15,622 bases of DNA, from contig JAFDJC010000052.1 of assembly GCA_019307665.1 (NCBI GenBank), positions 1 through 15,622 of the forward strand. The letters are read 5' to 3'. The stretch is from Deltaproteobacteria bacterium (GTDB taxonomy: Bacteria > Desulfobacterota > Desulfobacteria > Desulfobacterales > SURF-7). The translations under genes and the position numbers were made by a program. Below, one piece after another: positions 5,626 through 13,358 of the stretch. Each line of letters opens with the position of its first letter. Position 1 is the stretch's first letter. The notes beneath the pieces were generated by a model that saw nothing but the letters and a program-made list of their open reading frames with translations, did no database searches and was not told the origin of the DNA.

Positions 5626-5649
5626 TGATACACGGGTTGACACACGGGT
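5626..5649 (+). repeat. Tandem 12-bp repeat before the aspartate kinase gene
   Basis: TGATACACGGGT is followed immediately by TGACACACGGGT (11 of 12 identical), ending 42 bp before the ATG at 5692. The second unit contains a perfect -35 hexamer, TTGACA (5637-5642), formed across the junction; an AAGAAT 18 bp later is a mediocre -10. The repeat might be a regulator site overlapping the promoter; this is inference. Confidence 0.45.
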
Positions 5650-5691
5650 AAATATTAATTAAGAATTCAAAAGAAAGGGAATATTGCCATT

Positions 5692-7077
5692 ATGAAAAAG
5701 AAAAAACTACGTGTTGAAAAAATCGGCGGGACAGCGATGTCAAACTTTGGGAAAATCGTGGAAAACGTTATTCTCCATGATAAGAATGACATTTATAACA
5801 GGGTCTATGTGGTCTCTGCATACGGAGGCATCACCAATGACCTTCTCGAACATAAAAAAACAGGGCGACCGGGTATCTATAAAAATTTCAAGGATTACAA
5901 AAACTATAAAACCGCTCTTATCAAGCTTAAAAAAAGACTTTATAAGATAAACAAGGGCTTTTCAAAAATCGGCCTTAACATCGTTGAGGCAAACCAATTT
6001 ATAGATAAACGAATCGATTCGGCAATTAATATATTAAACAGTATGTACAATGTACTCTCTTCAGGCTACCTGAACCGAAATGAAATACTCCTTGCCGCCA
6101 GGGAACTCCTTGCATCACTCGGAGAGATGCACAGTGCTTTCAACTCAGCAAACATTTTAGAAAATCAAGGTTACAATGCCGAATTCGTCGATTTAAGCGG
6201 CTGGAATGACAGCCGTGAGCTGACAATTAATGAAAGAATAGCAAATATTTTCAGTCTGTTAGATCCATCGAAAACCATCTGCTTTGCGACCGGATATGCA
6301 AAGGGCACCGAAGGCATTATGCGCGAGTTTGACCGTGGGTATTCAGAAGTAACATTCTCAAAGGTCGCGGTTTTGCTTAAAGCAGATGAAGCTGTAATTC
6401 ATAAGGAGTACCATCTATGTTCCGGTGACCCGCTTATAATAGGCGAAAAAAATATCAGGCCGGTTTGCAACACGAATTTTGATGTGGCAGACCAGCTTGC
6501 AGATGTTGGAATGGAAGCAATCCATCCAAAAGCATCAAAACCCCTCGAAAAAAACGATATACCGATACGCGTGAAAAACGCTTTTGATCCTGGTCACGAA
6601 GGCACCCTGATTACAAAAGAATATATCTGCCCTAAATCAAAGATCGAAATAGTTACAGGCTCGGAAAGTGTCTCCTGCATTGAAATACATGATGCCCGCA
6701 TGGTGAGTGAAGTCGGCTTTGACATGGAAATTATGCAGGTACTTGCTGAATACGATGTATCCTATATTTGTAAGATGACAAATGCCAACACCATAAGTAT
6801 TGTGATAAATGATAAAGATAATAAAAGGTCGATGTTGAACAAATTGGAGAAACAATTTGAGATTGTAACAATAAACGAGGTGGCGATTGTCTGCACAATA
6901 GGATCCAACATCGCAAAACCGGGTATTATGGCTCAAGCATCCACAGCGCTTGCGAAAAAAAAGATCAATATCCTTGCCGTATCGCAGACATTGCGTCAGA
7001 CCAATATGCAGTTTATTATTGAACGCGAGGATTTTCTGAAGGCACAAAAAGCCCTGCATCACGCTCTGTGTGAGTAA
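5692..7077 (+). CDS. ask: Aspartate kinase resembling the ectoine-associated class (Ask_Ect)
   Basis: This enzyme phosphorylates L-aspartate with ATP, the first step towards lysine, threonine, methionine and, in some bacteria, ectoine. The start 'VEKIGGTAMSNFG' (8-20) replaces the KFGGTSV of ordinary LysC and matches the 'VEKIGGTSMS' of the Ask_Ect class, as do 'FDRGYSEVTFSKVAVLLKAD' and 'EAVIHKEYHLCSGDP' near 210-245. The C-terminal third (about 318-461) reads as two ACT regulatory domains, with 'CTIGSNIAKPGIMAQASTAL' and 'KKINILAVSQTLRQTNMQFI' in the last one. Length, 461 residues, is typical. The usual GGTS is GGTA here. No ectA, ectB, ectC or other amino-acid gene lies next to it: it is divergent from the lipoprotein gene and convergent with hdrB. 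AAAGGGA precedes the ATG by 11 bases. Class membership is from recall of family motifs. Confidence 0.82.
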   Translation: MKKKKLRVEKIGGTAMSNFGKIVENVILHDKNDIYNRVYVVSAYGGITNDLLEHKKTGRPGIYKNFKDYKNYKTALIKLKKRLYKINKGFSKIGLNIVEANQFIDKRIDSAINILNSMYNVLSSGYLNRNEILLAARELLASLGEMHSAFNSANILENQGYNAEFVDLSGWNDSRELTINERIANIFSLLDPSKTICFATGYAKGTEGIMREFDRGYSEVTFSKVAVLLKADEAVIHKEYHLCSGDPLIIGEKNIRPVCNTNFDVADQLADVGMEAIHPKASKPLEKNDIPIRVKNAFDPGHEGTLITKEYICPKSKIEIVTGSESVSCIEIHDARMVSEVGFDMEIMQVLAEYDVSYICKMTNANTISIVINDKDNKRSMLNKLEKQFEIVTINEVAIVCTIGSNIAKPGIMAQASTALAKKKINILAVSQTLRQTNMQFIIEREDFLKAQKALHHALCE

Positions 7078-7093
7078 TCGTTTCAGGTATTTT

Positions 7094-7978
7094 TTAAAAA
7101 CGATCTGTAATTGAGTTTCTTGGAACACTGCAAATAGAAGCTACTTCTTTAGAATCAAATCCCATGCATAGTGCCAATAATTGATTATAATCAAAGACAG
7201 GTATATTATATTTATTTTCACCTTCTGTCTCATTAAGATTTTTTTGGAGGTTATCAAGGTGCATCAGACAGGTGATGCATGAGACAACGATAAAGTCGGC
7301 TTTTGTTTCATTGATAATAGCATCAAGCTTGCTTTTGCCGAATTCAGTAGCTTCAGCGGGTGAGCTTTTTGTAAACCCACCGGCTCCGCCGCAGCATTGA
7401 AGTTCGCGGCTATAGCTGTCAACCGTGGCGCCTAATGCTTCTGTCAGTTCTCGTAATGCTTTGGGCTGCCTTGGAGAATCTTCAAAACCAACTATTTCAC
7501 TTGGAAACAGTGTGTGACAGGGAAATTGGATCACACCATGAAGGCCTTCAAGGTTTTTTTTAATACTTTGGGATATTTTTTGCGTTCCCACTTCATTATA
7601 TAATACTTCAGAGATATGGCGGACAGCTGACTTGCATTCAAGCTTTCGTCCGGTCAGTTCTAAAAGTTCATTGACGCGAGCCCGCTTTGTTTCATCATGC
7701 TCAAGGTGATCACGTCCCATGCGCAAAGAACTGTAACATGAACCGCACTCAACCAGCATATCCAGACCTTTTGCTTCTGCAATTGAAAGGTTCCAGCCAC
7801 TGGTTGCCAGATAAGAGTCATCATCGGTTGATGGAAAAGATCCAAAACCCGGACAACAGACAAATCCTTCCATATCAACGAGGTCTACACCCAGTTCAGG
7901 CATTGTTGCCCTGATTGCCCGCTCAACATCGGGACGTATAGCAGGGGTGTTACAACCAAGAAAAAGACATAGCTCCAT
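7094..7978 (-). CDS. hdrB: Heterodisulfide reductase subunit B-like protein (two CCG domains)
   Basis: HdrB is the catalytic subunit that carries two noncubane [4Fe-4S] clusters and reduces disulfides such as CoM-S-S-CoB in methanogens; in bacteria the substrate is usually unknown. The first CCG motif is C9, C41-C42, C78, C81, which fits CX31CCX35CX2C exactly. The second is C154, C195-C196, C234, C237 ('QFPCHTLF', 'LQCCGGAGGF', 'VVSCITC'), slightly longer in spacing. Length, 294 residues, is normal for HdrB. An AGAGGA sits just before the ATG, overlapping the hdrC stop; the two genes are 2 bp apart and surely co-translated. It is the last gene of the operon. The tail after about residue 270 ends in 'SVPRNSITDRF'. 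No strong terminator follows. Confidence 0.9.
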   Translation of the reverse strand: MELCLFLGCNTPAIRPDVERAIRATMPELGVDLVDMEGFVCCPGFGSFPSTDDDSYLATSGWNLSIAEAKGLDMLVECGSCYSSLRMGRDHLEHDETKRARVNELLELTGRKLECKSAVRHISEVLYNEVGTQKISQSIKKNLEGLHGVIQFPCHTLFPSEIVGFEDSPRQPKALRELTEALGATVDSYSRELQCCGGAGGFTKSSPAEATEFGKSKLDAIINETKADFIVVSCITCLMHLDNLQKNLNETEGENKYNIPVFDYNQLLALCMGFDSKEVASICSVPRNSITDRF

Positions 7979-7980
7979 TT

Positions 7981-8484
7981 CTATTCCTCTTTAAACATAT
8001 AGTCGTTTTCGCTAACCACAGGTGTCTTCATAAGCATTTCCTGAAAAAGTTTTAACTGCTCAGGCATTTTAGTTATGGTTTGCAACTCGGGCAGCCCCAG
8101 GGATTCCCTTAGCTCTGTATTGGTTCCTACGGCCTGAGTATACCCCCTTTGGTAAATTTCTACAATGGCAGTGGGGACACGGGTCTCATCATTTGAACTC
8201 TGCCATTTTCGTATGGCAAGGATCAATTCAAAAGGTTTTACATCCATAGGGCACATCTCCTCGCACTGGGAACAGGAAACACAGGTCCAGGGAGTATCTT
8301 CATCAAGGAGCTCGTCTTCAAGGCCGTAAACAACCATGCGTGCAAGATTTCTTACCAGAAGCGGGGGCTCGCCATGGGATGCAGGACAGCCTGATATGCA
8401 CGTACTGCAATTGAAACAGTGAAGGAGGTCTTCAGAGTTATATATTTCTTTCCACAAATCTTTATTTGATTCTGAAAAATCCAT
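7981..8484 (-). CDS. hdrC: Heterodisulfide reductase subunit C-like ferredoxin
   Basis: HdrC passes electrons from HdrA to HdrB through two [4Fe-4S] clusters. Both ligand sets are intact: C23-C26-C29-C33 ('CFNCSTCISGCP') and C68-C71-C74-C78 ('CVSCSQCEEMCP'). The product is about 167 residues and soluble, without the membrane domain of HdrDE-type proteins. I chose the ATG at 8484, ten bases after an AGGAG, rather than the TTG at 8490, only four bases after it. It lies 147 bp downstream of hdrA, with a long palindrome in the gap, so its level may be set separately from hdrA. The overlap-like 2-bp spacing to hdrB supports an HdrBC heterodimer. Confidence 0.9.
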   Translation of the reverse strand: MDFSESNKDLWKEIYNSEDLLHCFNCSTCISGCPASHGEPPLLVRNLARMVVYGLEDELLDEDTPWTCVSCSQCEEMCPMDVKPFELILAIRKWQSSNDETRVPTAIVEIYQRGYTQAVGTNTELRESLGLPELQTITKMPEQLKLFQEMLMKTPVVSENDYMFKEE

Positions 8485-8528
8485 AATCAATTTTCTCCTA
8501 TTCTGGTAACTTCTTAATAACCCCTGGT

Positions 8529-8604
8529 CAAGGATGTCTCATTTATAAATATCTGAAACTCGCTTCGCTCAGACAGTCACCTATTTATAAATGAGAGATC
8601 CTTG
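8529..8604. repeat. Long imperfect palindrome between hdrA and hdrC
   Basis: Left arm 8529-8550 (CAAGGATGTCTCATTTATAA plus AT) pairs with right arm 8583-8604 at 21 of 22 positions. The 32-nt loop holds CTCGCTTCGCTCAGACA and could form a small inner stem, TCTGA with TCAGA. There is no T-run at the base, so it is not a textbook terminator. It might be a dispersed palindromic repeat (REP- or MITE-like) or an mRNA processing or stabilising structure that changes hdrBC relative to hdrA. Confidence 0.75.
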
Positions 8605-8631
8605 CCCCTCCCTGTCTTGTTGATAACTTAC

Positions 8632-11600
8632 CTATTCTGCTGTTGCCGGTGTCGGATCGATAGACAGCTTGGCATCAATGACTGCCATGATCTGTTTGTC
8701 ACTCCAGCCCATTACTTCAGCAGCATTATTCTGACAGGCCACGCCGCACATGCCACATGCCTGGCATGTGGCACCATCAACAATGATTTTATCAAGTGCT
8801 TCATCATATGAACGGGCGCCATAGGGACAAATATCAACGCATCGCCGGCATCGCACACATATGGCATCATGCACCCTTGAAATCACATGTGCCGTATGAA
8901 CTTCCCGTCCTGACAGGCAGGCATATGTTTTTTGAGCTGCGGCTTCAGCTTGCAGAATAGCATCCTTTAAGGTCATGGGCGAATGTGCCGTCCCGGCAAG
9001 ATAGAGACCGACTTTCTGGAATTCAATCGGGCGCCATTTGGAATCGGCTTCTACAAAGAAGCCATCCTCATTTACCGGAAGACCGAATGCATCACCAAGT
9101 TCCTTGTTGGAACTTTCAGGATCAATTCCTGTTGAAAGAACAAGCAGATCCGGCAACATTTCAATTTCCGAATTCAGAACATGCTCATTAAATGTAATAA
9201 CAGGTTTCCCTTCGGACAGTTCAACTTTGGGTTTATCGTCAAGGCTGTAATTTACAAAGATAATTCCTGCAAGACGGGCCTTTGTGTAATACTGCTCTGT
9301 AAAACCATATGTCATGATATCCCTGTAAAGAATAAAAATCCTGACATCGGGGTTTTTCTCCTTGATGGTTAATGCATTTTCAATAGCACCAATACAACAT
9401 ATTCGGCTGCAATATTCACGTTTCTCTTTTTCTCTAGAGCCCACACACTGAATCATGACAATGTTTTCAGCTCCGCTGACATCAATTTCTCCTGTAAAAA
9501 GCCCTTTTTTAAGCTCGGCCTGTGTAAGGATCTGATCTGAGTTGCCATATTCATATTCAGATGTTGCACCTTCGTGTCCACCGGTTGCCAGTATCGCCGC
9601 ACCATGGTTCAGGTAACTGTTTTTATCTTTCTCCAGATCCTTAAGTTTTGTTTCAAAAGCGCCCAGAGATCCTTCAGTGTTCACAACTATACAATTCATA
9701 TGAACTATAATATTTTTATGTTCAAGGACTTTAAGCTTAAGGTCTTTTGCCATGGAAACAGGCGCCAGCCCGTCTATGGTATGTTCAACTTTGGTTCCTG
9801 CATAGCCGCCAAGTGTATCCGTCTTTTCAACCAGATGGACATTTACGCCTCTTTCGGCAAGGGAAAATGCCGAGTGCATTCCTGTAATACCGCCCCCCAC
9901 AATGAGGGCTGTCTGGTTGATTGGAAGGGTTTCAACATGGAGTGCGGGCTTCAGCTTCAAATTCTCAATCCCGGATCTGATTTCGTTAAAGGCCTGTTTT
10001 GTCCAGTCAACAGCTGGTGATTTGGAAAGGCTTTTATGAACAATAGACGCAAGATCAAATATTTCCAGCAGGGATGCAATAAATCCGGCTTTTTTTGCCA
10101 GGTTTTTTAAAGATTTTCGATACATGAAAGGATGGCATGCCCCGATTAAGAGGCGGTTGCATTTTGATTTGCCAAGCAGTTTCAGAACCGTTTCCTTCCC
10201 TTCATCACTGCAAACCGTATCGATTATGTTCACTTCTCCAACATTGTTCAGCTTTTGCAATTCATTGCCCAGGGCATCAAAATTAACACCACTGTCACTG
10301 ACCTTTTCTCCACATTTACAGAGAATAACCGATACAAGAGGCATATCTCGGTCTTTGGCAGTTGGTTCCGGAATAGCCTCTTCTTCAATAGTAGCGACAT
10401 CCAGTGATGACAAAAGGCTGCTTGCATATCCTGCTGCAGCAATACCACTTGATATGGCTTCACTGATATCTGTCAGGCCCATGAGGGAACCGCAGACAAA
10501 CACGCCGGGTTTTACAAGTTTTACCTTGTCATAGTCTTCCGTGGGAAGAAGTCTCTGGGGAGTCAGTTCCACATTGAGAAGATCTGCAATCTTTTTATGA
10601 TCCCCATAGGGAATTTGGCCGGTTGACATGACAACCATATCATATGTTCCAACAGCAAATTCATTTGTTTCAGGATCAAAATATCTTACTGCCAGACTAC
10701 CGTCAGGTTCAAGCTTAACACCCTGAACACGACATCTGATCAGGTTTACACCATATTCATCAACCGCTTTTTCATAATATCTGTAAAAATCTTTGCCGAA
10801 CGTCCGCATATCCATATAGAAAATCGTGGATTCTACATCTTTACCGCCTTTTTCTTTGGCAAGTACGGCCTCTTTCAGGGCAAACATACAACAGATGGAA
10901 GAACAATAGTCTCTTTTCTGCCTTCTGTTTCGTGACCCCATGCACTGAATCCAGGCAATCCGCTTGGCCGGCTTGCCGTCCGAAGGACGTTTTATTTCAC
11001 CGTCATATGTGCCTGAGCCGCTTATAATACGCTCAAAAGCAAGGGCGCTGACAACATCTTCAGACACAGTATATGACTTGGCATCTTCGAATTCTCTTGT
11101 ATTATAAAGTTTTATACCGGAGGCAAGAATGATGGCGTGAACTTCCCTTGCCTGTGTCTCATCTTTTGCTTCAAGATTGATTACATTTGTAGGGCAGACC
11201 TTTACACACTCACCGCACTTGGTACAGGCATCAATATCCACCAGCAACATTTGGGGTGTACTATGAGGGACAGGCTGATAAACAGCTTTTCGCTTTGTCA
11301 GTCCATGGTTGAATTCATCATCAACTTCAACCGGGCAGACATTGATGCATTCACCCAGTCCGTTACACTTGTCCGTATCTATATATCTTGCTCTTTTCAG
11401 CAGTTCAACTTTGTAATTGCCTGCATCTCCTTCAACCTTCTTAAGTTCTGTAAAAGGCAATATCTCAATATTTTCATGGTACAGGCTTTTTCGCATGCAG
11501 TATTGCGAAACATACTCGCGGCCGACCATTGGCAGCATTCTGCACATACCGCAATGATCCGTAGGAAACTGGTTGTCAAGCTTTGCAAGAATACCGCCTA

Positions 11601-11724
11601 TCTGAGGTGACGAGTCGGTCAGCAAAACCTTGTAGCCGATCTCAGCCAGTTCTATGGCGGCCTTGATTCCGGAAACACCGGCACCTGCAACGAGGACTGT
11701 GCCTATCTGCTTCTTATCTGTCAT
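8632..11724 (-). CDS. hdrA: Tandem double HdrA-like flavoprotein, 1030 residues
   Basis: HdrA is the flavin subunit that bifurcates electrons in Hdr complexes. Here two HdrA modules are in one chain. Module 1: FAD site 'GAGVSGIKAAIELAE' (14-28), inserted ferredoxin domain (113-185), and the HdrA-specific cluster C261, C274, C278-C279. Module 2: HdrA N-terminal-type domain (about 463-585, C469, C471, C505, C530), FAD site 'VGGGITGMHSAFSLAE' (609-624), cluster C760, C772, C776-C777. A C-terminal ferredoxin follows with C956-C959-C962-C966 and C987-C990-C993-C997. In the inserted ferredoxin the second cluster is canonical (C167-C170-C173-C177) but the first reads C120-N-G-L-G-E-C126-x3-C130, with Leu123 where a Cys is expected. 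AGGAG precedes the ATG by 8 bases. Large double HdrAs occur in sulfate reducers, and BamE of benzoyl-CoA reductase is a relative in kind. Confidence 0.9.
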   Translation of the reverse strand: MTDKKQIGTVLVAGAGVSGIKAAIELAEIGYKVLLTDSSPQIGGILAKLDNQFPTDHCGMCRMLPMVGREYVSQYCMRKSLYHENIEILPFTELKKVEGDAGNYKVELLKRARYIDTDKCNGLGECINVCPVEVDDEFNHGLTKRKAVYQPVPHSTPQMLLVDIDACTKCGECVKVCPTNVINLEAKDETQAREVHAIILASGIKLYNTREFEDAKSYTVSEDVVSALAFERIISGSGTYDGEIKRPSDGKPAKRIAWIQCMGSRNRRQKRDYCSSICCMFALKEAVLAKEKGGKDVESTIFYMDMRTFGKDFYRYYEKAVDEYGVNLIRCRVQGVKLEPDGSLAVRYFDPETNEFAVGTYDMVVMSTGQIPYGDHKKIADLLNVELTPQRLLPTEDYDKVKLVKPGVFVCGSLMGLTDISEAISSGIAAAGYASSLLSSLDVATIEEEAIPEPTAKDRDMPLVSVILCKCGEKVSDSGVNFDALGNELQKLNNVGEVNIIDTVCSDEGKETVLKLLGKSKCNRLLIGACHPFMYRKSLKNLAKKAGFIASLLEIFDLASIVHKSLSKSPAVDWTKQAFNEIRSGIENLKLKPALHVETLPINQTALIVGGGITGMHSAFSLAERGVNVHLVEKTDTLGGYAGTKVEHTIDGLAPVSMAKDLKLKVLEHKNIIVHMNCIVVNTEGSLGAFETKLKDLEKDKNSYLNHGAAILATGGHEGATSEYEYGNSDQILTQAELKKGLFTGEIDVSGAENIVMIQCVGSREKEKREYCSRICCIGAIENALTIKEKNPDVRIFILYRDIMTYGFTEQYYTKARLAGIIFVNYSLDDKPKVELSEGKPVITFNEHVLNSEIEMLPDLLVLSTGIDPESSNKELGDAFGLPVNEDGFFVEADSKWRPIEFQKVGLYLAGTAHSPMTLKDAILQAEAAAQKTYACLSGREVHTAHVISRVHDAICVRCRRCVDICPYGARSYDEALDKIIVDGATCQACGMCGVACQNNAAEVMGWSDKQIMAVIDAKLSIDPTPATAE

Positions 11725-11735
11725 AATATGTACTC

Positions 11736-12884
11736 CTATTTAACTTGACCTGTCACTTCAACCAACTCATCAGATTCAAAAACGGTCAAAGGCTGTTCTT
11801 CATCAAGAGATCTTCCAGCCTGGTAGTCAAAACGTTCTTGAGTTTTCTGGGCTACTGTCCTGAAAATAGGCATGAGGTCGATGCTGTTTGGGCAAGCACT
11901 TGTACACTGACCGCAACCCACACAAAACAAACTTATATGGGACATGCGGGTAAGATGATAGAATGTCGTGTCGGTCGGCATTTTCAGCGTTCCGTTATTA
12001 TCTGCCCACCCCATGTACTGATCCCCGTTGTGGCGAAATGTGTCTGTAACAAAGACACATTCCTTGCAGTAACAGACAGGGCATGCAACCCTGCAGTTAT
12101 AGCAGTTGATACAGCCGGATAGCCTGTCTTCCAGGGCATCAAAACTGTTGGTTGACTCCCTGTACTCGGCAAATGCCTTATCACGTGCTTCGGTGCGTTC
12201 CTTTACCAGCTTTTTAACCGCGGCATCACGGCTGCCCGGCGTATCGGATGTGGCAAGTCCGGCTGCTTCAAGGGCTTTATCCCCTTTGGGTGTCAAACTT
12301 TCAATATAAACAGCGTCAGCACCTGTACCGATTACACACAGCCGAAGATCAACATTATCTGTTACTGGAAATTCACAAATTTTGCATGCCGATGAAATAT
12401 CGCAACCGCTATTTTCAGTATTTCCTGCCAACGCTTTTTCCAAAAAGGATTCAGAGGTTTCTCCCTGTTCCTGCAGTTTGATAAAATCCAGGTTTTCATA
12501 TCTGCCAAGACAGTCAATACCGATAAGCAGTACATCGTCAAGATTGGCCTGTTTCAGTTTAACCAGTTCAACCAGGGCCCGCACTTCACAGGATCTTAGA
12601 ACCATTGCAACTTTCCTGCCGGAAGGTGTTGCTGTGATAGAAGAGGCAATTTTAGCTCCATTCACAGGCACGACGGGCGCAAAAGGATCAATAGCAGATA
12701 TAGAATCAGGGGTTTCAACATTGGAAGGGTCGGTAATAAGTGTCTGCATCACCCCTCTTTTAGACTGGGCCATGGGAGCAAGCAAGGCGTTTACCACGCC
12801 TTTCTCAAGCATGCCTTTGAAAAAGTAGGCCAGTTTTTTGTTCAGTTCACCTTTTTTAAAGGACAATTTTGTAAATTTTGCCAT
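11736..12884 (-). CDS. FrhB/FdhB-like iron-sulfur protein of the Hdr operon
   Basis: The 382-residue protein combines an N-terminal domain resembling the beta subunit of coenzyme F420 hydrogenase/formate dehydrogenase (FrhB/FdhB), seen in 'KVAMVLRSCEVRALVELVKL' and 'VLLIGIDCLGRYENLDFIK' (about 91-136), with two 4Fe-4S motifs at C258-C261-C264-C268 and C321-C324-C327-C331. Extra cysteines at 271, 273 and 276 and at 161, 167 and 170 could bind further clusters. FrhB-type subunits usually carry FAD and exchange electrons with F420 or ferredoxin; Desulfobacterota generally lack F420, so ferredoxin or another subunit is a likelier partner. I chose the ATG at 12884, nine bases after GGAG; a start at 12959 would overlap mvhD and adds a basic, unconserved leader. 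It is 11 bp before hdrA and 34 bp after mvhD. The family call is from motifs and context and is less certain than its neighbours. Confidence 0.65.
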   Translation of the reverse strand: MAKFTKLSFKKGELNKKLAYFFKGMLEKGVVNALLAPMAQSKRGVMQTLITDPSNVETPDSISAIDPFAPVVPVNGAKIASSITATPSGRKVAMVLRSCEVRALVELVKLKQANLDDVLLIGIDCLGRYENLDFIKLQEQGETSESFLEKALAGNTENSGCDISSACKICEFPVTDNVDLRLCVIGTGADAVYIESLTPKGDKALEAAGLATSDTPGSRDAAVKKLVKERTEARDKAFAEYRESTNSFDALEDRLSGCINCYNCRVACPVCYCKECVFVTDTFRHNGDQYMGWADNNGTLKMPTDTTFYHLTRMSHISLFCVGCGQCTSACPNSIDLMPIFRTVAQKTQERFDYQAGRSLDEEQPLTVFESDELVEVTGQVK

Positions 12885-12918
12885 TTGCATCTTCTCCGTT
12901 TCTTCAACCCTGTTTTTT

Positions 12919-13344
12919 TTAATTCGACATCTTTTCTTTATTAAGGGGACTGGGGCCAAGTTCCTTAAGCTTAGCGGTCATTTCATTGGCCACTTCCTGC
13001 AGCATGGTTCCTTCACTTGCCGCAATCCAACGCAGCCAGAATCGCTGCTCGTCAATTCCATACTCTTTAAATATTTCAGTGAGCATTGCAACCCGTCTTC
13101 TTGCCTTTAGATTACCGTTGATATAATGGCAGTCCCCAGGCCAGCATCCGCCTATCAGCACACCGTCTGCACCATTTAAAAAAGCCTTGATCACATATTT
13201 GGGATCAACCATTCCACTACACATCATCCGAATGATTTTAATATTGGGCGGGTATGACAAGCGAGACGTACCCGCCAGATCCGCAGCGGTAAAGGTACAC
13301 CAATTACAAAAAAAACCTATTATTTTGGGTTCAAACTCGCTCAT
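12919..13344 (-). CDS. mvhD: MvhD/HdrD-delta-like [2Fe-2S] electron-transfer subunit
   Basis: MvhD (methyl-viologen-reducing hydrogenase delta, Pfam FlpD) carries a [2Fe-2S] cluster and links HdrA to its electron donor. The five conserved cysteines are present: C13 and C16 in 'FFCNWCTF', C42 in 'MMCSGMVDP', C67 and C72 in 'GGCWPGDCHY'. The 141-residue length is usual for free-standing MvhD. An AGGAG lies 7 bases before the ATG at 13344, and the gene begins 14 bp after the GltD-HdrA stop. No hydrogenase large or small subunit is in the window, so in this operon MvhD more likely receives electrons from the GltD-like or FrhB-like partner than from hydrogen. Confidence 0.92.
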   Translation of the reverse strand: MSEFEPKIIGFFCNWCTFTAADLAGTSRLSYPPNIKIIRMMCSGMVDPKYVIKAFLNGADGVLIGGCWPGDCHYINGNLKARRRVAMLTEIFKEYGIDEQRFWLRWIAASEGTMLQEVANEMTAKLKELGPSPLNKEKMSN

Positions 13345-13358
13345 CTCATGACTCCTGT

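Noticed and set aside
7078..7103. Inverted TCGTTT/AAACGA at the convergent end of the aspartate kinase gene and hdrB
   Set aside because: The stem has only 6 bp with a T/A-rich loop and no T-run on either side; too weak for a terminator call.
12885..12959. An upstream start (12959) for the FrhB-like protein
   Set aside because: It overlaps the end of mvhD by 41 bp and adds a basic leader, while GGAG is correctly spaced for the ATG at 12884.
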